From: Crocinitomicaceae bacterium
GTDB lineage: Bacteria; Bacteroidota; Bacteroidia; Flavobacteriales_D; Crocinitomicaceae
Assembly (NCBI GenBank): GCA_023262855.1
Contig: JALQYQ010000063.1
Span: 1 to 64,000, forward strand
Reading direction: 5' to 3'
Length of the DNA: 64,000 nt
In this document: positions 1 through 8,027 of the stretch, piece after piece
Position numbering within the stretch: the stretch's first letter is position 1
How the letters are laid out: every line of letters begins with the position of its first letter
Notes under the pieces: generated by a model
Told to the model about the DNA's origin: nothing
Databases searched by the model: none
Seen by the model: only the letters and a program-made list of their open reading frames with translations
Program-made: the position numbers and the translations under genes

Positions 1-1262
1 CATAATTCACCAAATGTGTGAATCGTATATAAGCTAATTAACCAAATCATGCTCACTTTGGCAGAAGGATCAATTCCTTTAACACCAAAAGCAATTACCA
101 AATAACCAACAGCCAATAGGAAAAGTCCTAACGCTTGTTTAAATGGCGATGCAGGTTCAAGATTTCTTTTTCCTAAAACACCCCATAACCAAACAAACAA
201 TGGAGCAAAAATTACAATTGCTACTGCGTTTACACTCTGAAATGCTGATGCAGGAATTACTTTTCCGAAGAAGTTTCTATCTGTTTGTTCTTCAGCGAAA
301 TAGGTTAATGAAGCACCTGCTTGTTCAAATGCAGACCAGAAGAAAATAACGAAGAATGCAATGATAAAAATTACCCAAATCTTTTGTTTTTCAACGGATG
401 TTAGCGATTTATCTGTAATAATAGACGCTGGAGCAACGATACACAAGGTATAAATGAATGCACCAATTAAATCAAATCCAACCAAACCTTTGAAAACAAC
501 AAAAATCAAAAGTGAAACTCCTCCCCATTTAATGATTGAACCAAAATCCATTGATTTTTTCTCAGAAACAGGTTTTTCAATTTTCTTCGGTTTAGCACCA
601 ATTGCTTCACCCGTTGGAGAAACGATATATTTGTTTTTTAATAACTCAAATGAAATTGTACTGATAATCATACCGATACAAGCCGCTAAGAATCCCCATT
701 TAAATGCCGCAGGAACAATTAATCCTTCCGCATCGTAGACCTCACCCAAAGTACCTGTTACAAGAGGCGCTATAAACGCTCCTAAGTTAATCCCCATGTA
801 GAAAATCGTAAATGCAGCATCAACTCGCTTATCACCTTCTGGATACAACTGACCTACCATTGTAGAAATATTCGGTTTGAAGAATCCATTTCCAAAAATT
901 AAGAATCCTAAACCAGTAAACATCATCGTCGTTGCAAATCCAACTTCAGTGTAAAAACTACCAGCCAAGAACATGAAAAACTGACCAATAGCCATCATAA
1001 CACCACCTACAAAAATAGATCTTCTATTTCCCCAGTATCTGTCAGCAACGTATCCTCCAATTAGTGGCGTCAAATAAACTAATCCAGTGTAATTTCCATA
1101 AACTGTTGATGAAAGTGATTTATCGAACATCAAAGCATTTACCATGAAAAGCGTAAAAATAGCTCGCATTCCATAATAGCTAAAACGCTCCCACATCTCA
1201 GTAAAGAACAATAGATACAATCCTTTTGGATGACCTTTTTGTACAGAATTTTCCATATTCAT
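1..1262 (-). CDS. POT/PTR2-family proton-dependent oligopeptide transporter (C-terminus cut by window edge)
   Basis: Inner-membrane major-facilitator protein that imports di- and tripeptides with protons. The reading frame is open for 420 codons from ATG 1262 to the window edge, so the C-terminal part is missing. Near the N-terminus (about residues 22-34) it has the POT signature EMWERFSYYGMRA, which includes the ExxER-type proton-coupling motif. Around residue 145 it has the PTR2 signature FYMGINLGAF. Strongly hydrophobic segments alternate with short loops throughout. ATG 1256 is an alternative start two codons downstream. The gene is divergent from the tatD-like gene. Substrate specificity cannot be read from the sequence. 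Confidence 0.9.
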   Translation of the reverse strand, partial: MNMENSVQKGHPKGLYLLFFTEMWERFSYYGMRAIFTLFMVNALMFDKSLSSTVYGNYTGLVYLTPLIGGYVADRYWGNRRSIFVGGVMMAIGQFFMFLAGSFYTEVGFATTMMFTGLGFLIFGNGFFKPNISTMVGQLYPEGDKRVDAAFTIFYMGINLGAFIAPLVTGTLGEVYDAEGLIVPAAFKWGFLAACIGMIISTISFELLKNKYIVSPTGEAIGAKPKKIEKPVSEKKSMDFGSIIKWGGVSLLIFVVFKGLVGFDLIGAFIYTLCIVAPASIITDKSLTSVEKQKIWVIFIIAFFVIFFWSAFEQAGASLTYFAEEQTDRNFFGKVIPASAFQSVNAVAIVIFAPLFVWLWGVLGKRNLEPASPFKQALGLFLLAVGYLVIAFGVKGIDPSAKVSMIWLISLYTIHTFGEL

Positions 1263-1335
1263 TTATAAAGTTTAAGCCGTGAAAATATAAAATTTATTCT
1301 AAATATTCGTTCTTTGTATGATAACTGAGTAAACA

Positions 1336-1959
1336 ATGTTGATAAACATTCACACCCATAGAAACACTGGTCGACAAATAGAAGTTGTTAATCGAACATT
1401 TGAAGACCTTGTGCCTGAGTATTTTTCCTTTGGGATTCATCCTTGGGAAATTGAACGATGGGATGAAAAAATCAATGAAATGAGCCAAGTTTTGTCAGAA
1501 GAGAATTGCTTAGCTGTTGGTGAAATTGGTCTTGACAAACTGAAAGGTCCAAATTTGGTTCGACAAATGACTATTTTTAAACAGCAAATTCAATTGGCAG
1601 AACAACATAAACTACCTGTTATCCTTCATTGCGTGAAAGCATGGAATGAATTAAAAAACTTAAAACGTGAATTAAAACCAAAACAACCTTGGATTTTTCA
1701 TGGATTTTCGAAAGCTGCTTTAACAAAAGAAGTTTTGAATGAAGGAATTTATATAAGTCTAGGTCAAGCTATTTTAACATCACTATCGCTACAAAATGCA
1801 CTTATAAACATTCCCTTGGATCGCCTTTTTCTTGAAACGGATGATGCATCTTGTACAATTGAAGAAATCTATCAGAAAGTTTCAGAACTAAAAAATATAC
1901 CTTTGTCGGAATTAGAAAAGCAACTTGAAGAAAATTTTAAACTCGTATTTACCAAATGA
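1336..1959 (+). CDS. TatD-family metal-dependent hydrolase (short form)
   Basis: TIM-barrel metallohydrolase of the TatD DNase family, probably cytoplasmic. Metal-ligand candidates are in canonical order: H6-T-H8 at the N-terminus, E63 in GEIGLD, H98 in ILHC, H122 in FHGF and D169 in ETDD. At 207 residues it is shorter than the usual 250-260. The conserved blocks are all present, so this is a compact family member rather than a fragment. Its stop overlaps the start of the next gene in an ATGA, implying translational coupling with the TcdA-like gene. TatD enzymes are described as 3'-5' exonucleases or D-aminoacyl-tRNA deacylase-like; the exact substrate is uncertain. Confidence 0.85.
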   Translation: MLINIHTHRNTGRQIEVVNRTFEDLVPEYFSFGIHPWEIERWDEKINEMSQVLSEENCLAVGEIGLDKLKGPNLVRQMTIFKQQIQLAEQHKLPVILHCVKAWNELKNLKRELKPKQPWIFHGFSKAALTKEVLNEGIYISLGQAILTSLSLQNALINIPLDRLFLETDDASCTIEEIYQKVSELKNIPLSELEKQLEENFKLVFTK

Positions 1960-2690
1960 ATAACTGGCTAGAGCGCACTGAACTGATCATGAGTGCGGAG
2001 AAAATGGAAAAGCTACAAAACGCTCATGTATTAATTGTAGGATTGGGTGGAATTGGTTCATTTGCCGCCGAATTCATTGCACGTTCAGGTGTTGGGACAA
2101 TGACAATTATTGATGGAGACGTGTTTGATCCAACCAATAAAAACCGACAATTGACAGCATTGGACTCAACAATTGGTCGAAACAAAGCAGTTGTTCTTGG
2201 AGAACGATTATTGGATATTAATCCTGAGTTGAAGTTAAACATCGTTGAAGAATTCGTATTACCAGAACGTGTTTGGACATTATTGTCCGAATACAAACCT
2301 GATTACGTGATGGATTGCATTGATTCTGTTACGCCAAAAATTGAATGGATTGTCGCTTGTAAGCGATTGAAAGTTAAAATTATTTCACACTTCGGAGCCG
2401 GTGGTAAAACCGACCCAAGTCAAGTACTCGTAGCAAGTTTGGAAAATTCATACAATTGTAAACTAGCTGCCCACGTTAAAAAGCGTTTGCGTAGAAGAGG
2501 AATTGGATTTAAATCTGTTCGAGCTGTATTTTCTTCTGAAATTCAACAAAAATCATCACTAAAAATGACCAATGGAGCGAATTTCAAACGTTCATTTTAC
2601 GGAACAGTAAGTTACATGCCTGCCTTGTTTGGATTGATTGGCGCAGCGGATGTGATTCGCTATTTGACGATGGATGCGGATATAAAGTAA
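1956..2690 (+). CDS. tcdA: tRNA threonylcarbamoyladenosine dehydratase (TcdA/CsdL, ThiF/E1-like)
   Basis: E1-like enzyme that uses ATP to cyclise the N6-threonylcarbamoyl side chain at A37 of ANN-decoding tRNAs. The nucleotide-binding motif GLGGIGS lies at residues 29-35, followed by IIDGD (the acidic end of the Rossmann strand), the NRQ motif near residue 69 and CIDSV near 122. The length of 244 residues fits the family. It overlaps the tatD-like gene by 4 bp. The tRNA A37 t6A enzyme TsaD is also in this window but 20 kb away. A generic ThiF/MoeB-type adenylyltransferase is the alternative, but length and motif set favour TcdA. Confidence 0.85.
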   Translation: MNNWLERTELIMSAEKMEKLQNAHVLIVGLGGIGSFAAEFIARSGVGTMTIIDGDVFDPTNKNRQLTALDSTIGRNKAVVLGERLLDINPELKLNIVEEFVLPERVWTLLSEYKPDYVMDCIDSVTPKIEWIVACKRLKVKIISHFGAGGKTDPSQVLVASLENSYNCKLAAHVKKRLRRRGIGFKSVRAVFSSEIQQKSSLKMTNGANFKRSFYGTVSYMPALFGLIGAADVIRYLTMDADIK

Positions 2691-2737
2691 ATGATTCAGT
2701 GATTATTCTCAACGAGTTTTCATTCGATTAAACATTC

Positions 2738-2761
2738 AAAAGACTAATTATCTAGTCTTTT
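2738..2761 (+). terminator. Intrinsic terminator after tcdA
   Basis: A perfect 9-bp stem (AAAAGACTA / TAGTCTTTT) with a 6-nt loop is followed by an AT-rich T stretch. It lies 48 bp after the tcdA stop. Confidence 0.65.
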
Positions 2762-2870
2762 AAAATTTTAGATATTCAGGGTTTTAGAGCATTTGAATTC
2801 GACACAAAATAATCTAGTGCATTTCATTGAGTTGAATTCCAAATCTCATTTCCTATCCCCAAAAATTTAT

Positions 2871-2878
2871 TAAATTTG
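2871..2878 (+). promoter_or_regulatory. Bacteroidota -7 box (TAAATTTG) for the M1 aminopeptidase
   Basis: An exact TAnnTTTG match ends 19 nt before the ATG. No convincing -33 TTTG was seen at the usual spacing. Confidence 0.5.
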
Positions 2879-2897
2879 TGCAACTGCAAAAAATAAC

Positions 2898-4850
2898 ATG
2901 AAATTTCTCCAATTCTTATTTCTTTCATTATTCGCATGTTTTGCGGTAACCTCTTGTGATGAAGCTCAACAAAAAAATGTGAGCCCAACTGAAATACTAG
3001 CAGATTCAACTTTCGACAATCATAGTTATTCAAATGTGCATCAAATTCACACAAAGCACTTGCATTTGGACATCGATGTAAATTTTAAAAATCAAACGAT
3101 TTATGGTGTTGCGCGACATGAAATGGTCAATAACGGAACCGATACGGCGATTTTTGACATCAAAGGATTGAAGATTCAAAAAATCACACTTGGCAAAACA
3201 AATGAAAAAGAAACAAGTTTCATGATCGGACAATGGGACAAAGATTCAATTCTTGGTCAACCATTATTGGTGAAAGTAGAACCAACAACAAAGTATGTCA
3301 ACATTTACTATCAAACGACTGATGCAACTGAGGCGATTGATTGGTTGAGTCCTGAGTTGACTGCAGGAAAGGAATTCCCTTACATGTACACGCAAGGCGA
3401 AGCAATTCTTACACGTTCATGGATTCCTTTACAAGATTCACCAGCCAACCGCATTACCTACTCAGCGAAAGTGAAGGTTCCGAGTGATTTAATGGCCGTA
3501 ATGAGTGCTGAAAATCCAACGAAAAAGAACGATCAAGGTATTTACGAATTTCAAATGCGTCAGCCAATTCCGTGTTATTTGATTGCTTTAGCTGTTGGAA
3601 ATTTAACTTATCGCAAATTAGGACCTACGTGTGGTGTTTATTCTGAACCGCAACTTATTTATCAATGCGTAAATGAGTTTGGCGACTTACCAAAAATGAT
3701 CCGTGCAGCAGAAAAATTGTACGGAAAATACCAATGGGAACAATATGATTTGATTGTTCTACCCTATTCGTTTCCTTTTGGTGGAATGGAAAATCCAAGG
3801 TTAACATTTGTGAACCCAACATTATTAGCAGGTGATCGAAGTTTGGTTTCTGTTGTTGCCCACGAATTGGCGCATTCATGGTCAGGGAATCTGGTTACCA
3901 ATAGTTCATGGGATGATTTCTGGTTAAATGAAGGTTTTACGGTTTACTTTGAAAATCGCATCATGGAATCGCTTTATGGAAAAGAAATTTCGGACATGTT
4001 AGCCTTGATTGAATTCCAAGAGTTGCAAGATGAAATCAAGGCGATTGAAGCTGGAGATTTTCCAGATGACACAAAATTGAAATTAGCTTTATCGGGCAGA
4101 AATCCAGATGATGGAATGACGGATATCGCTTACACAAAAGGTGCTTTTTTCTTAAAAACACTGGAACAAGCTGCAGGTAGAGAAAAATTTGATGCGTTTT
4201 TAAAATCTTACTTCAAAACGTATGCGTTCAAAACAATCAATACTGAATCATTTGTAAAATACCTTAATTCAAATCTGTTAGAACCGAATGATTTAAATTT
4301 CAACACGGATGAATGGATTTATGAGAAAGGACTTCCGAGTAATTGCTTGAAAATTGTTTCTCCTCGTTTTGAACAAATCAAACTGTTAGCAGACCGTTTT
4401 GCATCTGGTGAAGATATTTTCAAGAAAGAAATTAAATGGATTAAAATAAAAGGTCGTAAAAGAAAGAAAAAACAAATCAATCAGCTTACGCGTGACAAGT
4501 ACATTGCGCAAGAATGGCAAATGTTCATTCGTCGTTTACCGAAGAAAATTGATCCCGAATTGATGCGAAACTTGGACAAGCATTTGAACTTCAAGAACTG
4601 GGGTAATGCAGAGATTATGAATGAATGGTACGTTCTTGGAATCAACTCAGGCTATGATGATATTCGTCCGAGCATGGAGAAATTCTTGATGAAAGTTGGT
4701 CGTAGAAAATACCTTGCTCCTATTTATCAAGAACTAGCTAAAACTCCAGAAAATCTAGCATGGGCACGCGAAGTATTTGAACGAGCAAAAAAGAATTACC
4801 ATTACATTTCTCGTAACACTGTTGAAAGCATTTTGTACAAGAAAAAATAA
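2898..4850 (+). CDS. M1-family zinc aminopeptidase lipoprotein (LTA4-hydrolase/aminopeptidase-B-like)
   Basis: Exported zinc metallopeptidase that removes N-terminal residues from peptides. It starts with a lipoprotein signal peptide, lipobox VTSC with Cys20, so it should be anchored in a membrane facing the periplasm or cell surface. The M1 hallmarks are GGMEN at 295-299 (N-terminus recognition), HELAH at 322-326, and the third zinc ligand E345 in NEGFTVYFE. The C-terminal 200 residues form a basic helical region like the leukotriene-A4-hydrolase C-terminal domain. The length of 650 residues is normal for that subgroup. It is monocistronic between a -7 box and a convergent gene. Its likely role is peptide scavenging; epoxide hydrolase activity cannot be inferred. 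Confidence 0.9.
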   Translation: MKFLQFLFLSLFACFAVTSCDEAQQKNVSPTEILADSTFDNHSYSNVHQIHTKHLHLDIDVNFKNQTIYGVARHEMVNNGTDTAIFDIKGLKIQKITLGKTNEKETSFMIGQWDKDSILGQPLLVKVEPTTKYVNIYYQTTDATEAIDWLSPELTAGKEFPYMYTQGEAILTRSWIPLQDSPANRITYSAKVKVPSDLMAVMSAENPTKKNDQGIYEFQMRQPIPCYLIALAVGNLTYRKLGPTCGVYSEPQLIYQCVNEFGDLPKMIRAAEKLYGKYQWEQYDLIVLPYSFPFGGMENPRLTFVNPTLLAGDRSLVSVVAHELAHSWSGNLVTNSSWDDFWLNEGFTVYFENRIMESLYGKEISDMLALIEFQELQDEIKAIEAGDFPDDTKLKLALSGRNPDDGMTDIAYTKGAFFLKTLEQAAGREKFDAFLKSYFKTYAFKTINTESFVKYLNSNLLEPNDLNFNTDEWIYEKGLPSNCLKIVSPRFEQIKLLADRFASGEDIFKKEIKWIKIKGRKRKKKQINQLTRDKYIAQEWQMFIRRLPKKIDPELMRNLDKHLNFKNWGNAEIMNEWYVLGINSGYDDIRPSMEKFLMKVGRRKYLAPIYQELAKTPENLAWAREVFERAKKNYHYISRNTVESILYKKK

Positions 4851-4872
4851 GGTTTTTTAGATTAAATTCTTC

Positions 4873-5214
4873 TCAACGAATAACATGTAGAATCCCTTCA
4901 TAAGAATAAGGGTTTCTTTCACAAAATAAGCATTGAAATTTCAACAGAAAAACACCATTTTTGACATCAGAACTGTCAAATCGTTTTTTATCATCGGAAC
5001 TTACAAACACTAATTCACCCCAACGGTTGTAAATTTCCAATTTGAATTCTTTCATTTCACAATTGCTTCGGATTTCCAAATATTCGCATTCAAATTCATC
5101 ACAATCCGGTGTTATTGCATTTGGTATGTAAACACTGCACGAATCGCAAGCTTGACTAAAAACGGAAGTCGTTGCAATGAGCAGCAAACAACAAAGAAAC
5201 AGTTTTCTTTTCAT
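4873..5214 (-). CDS. Small secreted protein consisting almost only of a gliding-motility/T9SS type B C-terminal domain
   Basis: A 113-residue exported protein with signal peptide MKRKLFLCCLLLIATTSVFSQ. Its mature part resembles the gliding-motility-associated C-terminal (CHU_C/type B sorting) domain: 'IPNAITPD', 'IYNRWGELVF', then a strand pattern ending in EGILHVIR. It has no separate cargo domain and carries eight cysteines after the signal peptide, which is unusual. An in-frame ATG at 5283 exists, but that extension would run through the terminator hairpin of the upstream gene, so ATG 5214 just before the signal peptide is chosen. It follows the VCBS-repeat gene on the same strand but is separated from it by that terminator. 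Confidence 0.75.
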   Translation of the reverse strand: MKRKLFLCCLLLIATTSVFSQACDSCSVYIPNAITPDCDEFECEYLEIRSNCEMKEFKLEIYNRWGELVFVSSDDKKRFDSSDVKNGVFLLKFQCLFCERNPYSYEGILHVIR

Positions 5215-5254
5215 AGATAACAAACGAAGATTAATGATTTCAGTTGCCACAAAA

Positions 5255-5280
5255 AAAGGGCGCTCATTTGAACACCCTTT
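5255..5280 (-). terminator. Intrinsic terminator after the VCBS-repeat gene
   Basis: Read on the minus strand, an AAAGGG-type stem with an ATTT-like loop ends in GCCCTTTTTTT, about 18 bp past the stop at 5298. The stem has two internal mismatches. It argues against starting the next minus-strand gene at 5283. Confidence 0.6.
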
Positions 5281-5297
5281 CATTTGCTTTTCAGAAT

Positions 5298-6596
5298 TTA
5301 CTGTTTTTTCAGTTTCTCCGTTGCAACGATTTCACCCTCCGAATAGGCATTGAATAAATACATACCAGGATCTAACTCTTTAAGATCAAGTGTTGAAGTA
5401 GGATTATCTATTGTTTTAACCAATTGTCCTGCAATACTAAATATTTCGACTTTATCGATGTTCGATTTACTTTCAATTGTCACTTCAGAAACAAATGGAT
5501 TCGGAAAAATTGCTGCCGTTTGTTCCAATTCTTTCACTGAGGCATTGAACTGCGTATTTTCAAAATACTGAGTATTCTCATAATATTCATTCACTAACAA
5601 ATCCAAATCTCCATCGTTATCCAAATCTCCAAGCGTTGGACAAGATAATTGAACCACAGCTGTCAATCCGAAAGGATTTGATACAGGAGCCGCGAACAAT
5701 GGCGCACTCGAAGTACCCGTGTTTTCAAAAAATTGATTATTCCCATAATATTCTCCAACCATTAAATCCAAATCGCCATCCAAATCAAGATCCCCAAAAA
5801 CTGGGAAAGCTAACATGTATGCTGGAGTCAATCCAAATGGATTTTGGACTGGCGCTGCAAAGTTTGGCGACGTTGGGGTACCTGTATTTTCGAAAAATTG
5901 TAAATTTCCATAATACTCACCTACCAATAAATCTAAATCACCATCATTATCAATATCTGCACAAGTTGGCGCACCTACTAAATAAGCAGGAACTAACCCA
6001 AAAGGATTTTGTACAGGCGAAGCAAAACTTGGTGATATTGTCGTTCCATTATTTTCGAAATACAAAATATTACCGTAAAATTCTCCAACTAACAAATCGA
6101 AATCTCCATCATTATCCAAATCTGCTGCTGTTGGTATCGAAATATTTGCTGAATTCACCAATCCAAATGGATTTGTTTGAGGAGTTCCAAAAACCGGAGC
6201 TGATGCTGTTCCAGTATTCTCAAAATAATCGATTGCACCGTAGTATTGACCTTGAAGGATATCTAAATCGCCATCGCCATCCATGTCGGCCATTGTTAAA
6301 CCTCCAAACTGAGTTGGAGTTGGTGTTAAACCAAACGCATTTTGAATTGGTGCTGCAAAATTTTGAGCTTGAGCCGTAGAATTCGCTGTTGCCAAACCTA
6401 TTACAAGCGCTGCAGAGCCTAGAACATTGCGAAGTTGGTACTTTGAAAACACACCAACCAACTGTTGAATTAGTGTTTTAATTTTTGCTTTGATTCGTTT
6501 TACCGCAATGGTCTGATTCAACGTATGAGCTTCTTTTAACTCATGAATCAATCGTTTCAATTGCCTCGTCTTTCTTGAATAATGTGTCTTTCTCAT
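5298..6596 (-). CDS. VCBS/FG-GAP-repeat protein with T9SS type A sorting domain and a very long N-terminal extension
   Basis: Predicted cell-surface or secreted beta-propeller-like protein. Five near-identical units of about 60 residues each contain an acidic D-x-D-x-D-G-D-x-D calcium-binding-type loop followed by YYG...FENTGT. The C-terminal 75 residues have the type A sorting pattern (IFPNPF..., VEIFSIAGQLV, LDPGMYLF, EKLKKQ), so export would be by T9SS. The N-terminus is odd: about 58 highly basic, helical residues precede the hydrophobic core (VLGSAALVIGLATA) and the AQA/Q cleavage site near residue 77. The whole extension is in frame behind a single ATG and looks like an extended signal peptide region. 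Ligand unknown. Confidence 0.85.
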   Translation of the reverse strand: MRKTHYSRKTRQLKRLIHELKEAHTLNQTIAVKRIKAKIKTLIQQLVGVFSKYQLRNVLGSAALVIGLATANSTAQAQNFAAPIQNAFGLTPTPTQFGGLTMADMDGDGDLDILQGQYYGAIDYFENTGTASAPVFGTPQTNPFGLVNSANISIPTAADLDNDGDFDLLVGEFYGNILYFENNGTTISPSFASPVQNPFGLVPAYLVGAPTCADIDNDGDLDLLVGEYYGNLQFFENTGTPTSPNFAAPVQNPFGLTPAYMLAFPVFGDLDLDGDLDLMVGEYYGNNQFFENTGTSSAPLFAAPVSNPFGLTAVVQLSCPTLGDLDNDGDLDLLVNEYYENTQYFENTQFNASVKELEQTAAIFPNPFVSEVTIESKSNIDKVEIFSIAGQLVKTIDNPTSTLDLKELDPGMYLFNAYSEGEIVATEKLKKQ

Positions 6597-6625
6597 TCAA
6601 TTTAATTTAGTGATTACTTAGTTAA

Positions 6626-7702
6626 TTATTCAGGTTTTGCCCAAAATGTTGCTTCAGGCGTCATGAGTCCTTTTTTATAATCTTGACTCAAGGTGTTTAA
6701 TATATTTGGTCGTTTTTTATCCGCTAAAATGTGTATGTCATAAATTTCATCCAAGGATGTTTGGTAAGTAATTTTCCCAGCAATACTAGCTGTTGGAAGA
6801 TGAACAATGACAATTCCTGCTTCATTCGCTGAATCAGCAAAATTTAATTTGGCAAAAGTTGATGAATTCTTTCTCAATTTCGAAAGTCCGACGAACAAAT
6901 AATCTTTATGCAAATCCATTCCACGAACGAAACCAGGAATTTTCAAGACAACTTCATAGCTTTTTTCAGTAACATTCACCTTTATTAATTCGCCTGTTGC
7001 CGAAAGTAAACAGTACAATTCTCCATTGTAAATTCTTGGTGAATGCGGCATTCCCAAGCCTTCCACAATTAGTTCATTCGTTTCTATATCGATGATTACT
7101 CCCGTTGTCGTTACATTTTCTCTCCAACTTTGAAAGGAATTCCCTGTGTTAAATGCAGTCGCATATTTAGGTTTTCCATTCAACATTGCCATACCGTTTA
7201 AATGGCATCTGTCCTCAGAAACAAGTTTATCAATGAAGTTTGGTTTCCAATACGGGGTAAAATTATAATCATCATCAACCTTCATAACACAAGAAAACAA
7301 GGTATTCACCGCATACAATTGATTTCCTTCACCAAAATATAGATCATGGATATCCAATGGACCTGTATGATAAGTCACACGCGGCATGTACAACGCATCG
7401 TATTTTTGTGGAGCAGTTGGATAATACTCTGCTAAGTCTTTTGAATTGGCAAATACCATTACCTCTTCTTTGCATGCCAATGCAAGTTTATCTTTCACAG
7501 AGTCAACCGCTATTCCCATTGGCTTATCAAATGTTCTTGGCAATTGAATAATACTTTCTTCATCCTTGGCTGAAAGAAAAACTAATTTTCCAGCTTGATA
7601 GGTAGTAACTGCAATTGAACAATTTAATTTGAAAAGTATTTCAGGGACGTGTGAAGAATAAGTGCAACTGAAAGGTGAAAGTGGAATAGATGAATTGTTC
7701 AT
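6626..7702 (-). CDS. TIGR03032/DUF4915-family protein
   Basis: A 358-residue protein without an obvious signal peptide. It resembles the TIGR03032 family, a predicted beta-propeller family often associated with glycan or tetratricopeptide genes. Seen in sequence: the N-terminal block SCTYSSHVPEILFKL and TTYQAGKL, central DIHDL and CHLNGMAM, and GLGMPHSPR with GFVRGMDL further on. These blocks in this order match my recollection of the family. No catalytic residues can be assigned. It is 29 bp upstream of the VCBS gene on the same strand, so co-transcription is possible. Molecular function is unknown. Confidence 0.75.
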   Translation of the reverse strand: MNNSSIPLSPFSCTYSSHVPEILFKLNCSIAVTTYQAGKLVFLSAKDEESIIQLPRTFDKPMGIAVDSVKDKLALACKEEVMVFANSKDLAEYYPTAPQKYDALYMPRVTYHTGPLDIHDLYFGEGNQLYAVNTLFSCVMKVDDDYNFTPYWKPNFIDKLVSEDRCHLNGMAMLNGKPKYATAFNTGNSFQSWRENVTTTGVIIDIETNELIVEGLGMPHSPRIYNGELYCLLSATGELIKVNVTEKSYEVVLKIPGFVRGMDLHKDYLFVGLSKLRKNSSTFAKLNFADSANEAGIVIVHLPTASIAGKITYQTSLDEIYDIHILADKKRPNILNTLSQDYKKGLMTPEATFWAKPE

Positions 7703-7883
7703 TAGTAATTTTCAAGGTTAACTTCAATAAGTATTGAGCTAAAATAAGAGAAATATGTGTTATTCACCCTAAGTGAAATGTTAAGAGCTTAAAAAATATG
7801 TTAAAACAATCGTATAACATGCAATTTGACTAGTCAAGACAACTTATCAAGTCATTTTTACGTTTTACCAACATATCGAAACT

Positions 7884-8012
7884 ATGGGAATTTCAATTAA
7901 CGAGCCATGCCATGAAGATTGGGCAACAATGACTGCTACGCAAAAAGGAGCATTGGAAGTAATTGATTTTACGGCATTAAAAAAATCCCTCCATTGCTGG
8001 AGGGATTCTTAG
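7884..8012 (+). pseudogene. Remnant of a Bacteroidota 'PCHEDW...EVIDFT' N-terminal domain gene
   Basis: A 42-codon frame begins MGISINEPCHEDW, continues MTATQKGALEVIDFTALKK and then stops inside the valS terminator. This resembles the N-terminal signature of a family I recall in Flavobacteriia (xPCHEDWxxMTPxEKGAFCxxCxKxVIDFT). Here the segment that normally carries the FCxxC pair appears deleted in frame between KGA and EVIDFT, and everything after about 30 residues is lost. It is most likely a decayed gene start. A very short functional peptide cannot be excluded. The rest of the 7703-8027 gap shows nothing recognisable apart from the terminator. Confidence 0.5.
7984..8007 (-). terminator. 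Intrinsic terminator after valS
   Basis: A perfect stem AATCCCTCCA / TGGAGGGATT with loop TTGC is followed on the minus strand by a T-run, 20 bp past the valS stop. Confidence 0.9.
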
Positions 8013-8027
8013 AGCTTAAATAAATCT

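Noticed and set aside
2690-2897. Small RNA gene in the tcdA/aminopeptidase gap
   Set aside because: Only a terminator and a -7 box can be supported; no conserved RNA structure recognised.
5636-6379. 247-codon plus-strand frame opposite the VCBS gene
   Set aside because: It mirrors the repeat structure of the minus-strand gene and has no plausible protein pattern; a shadow of the repeats.
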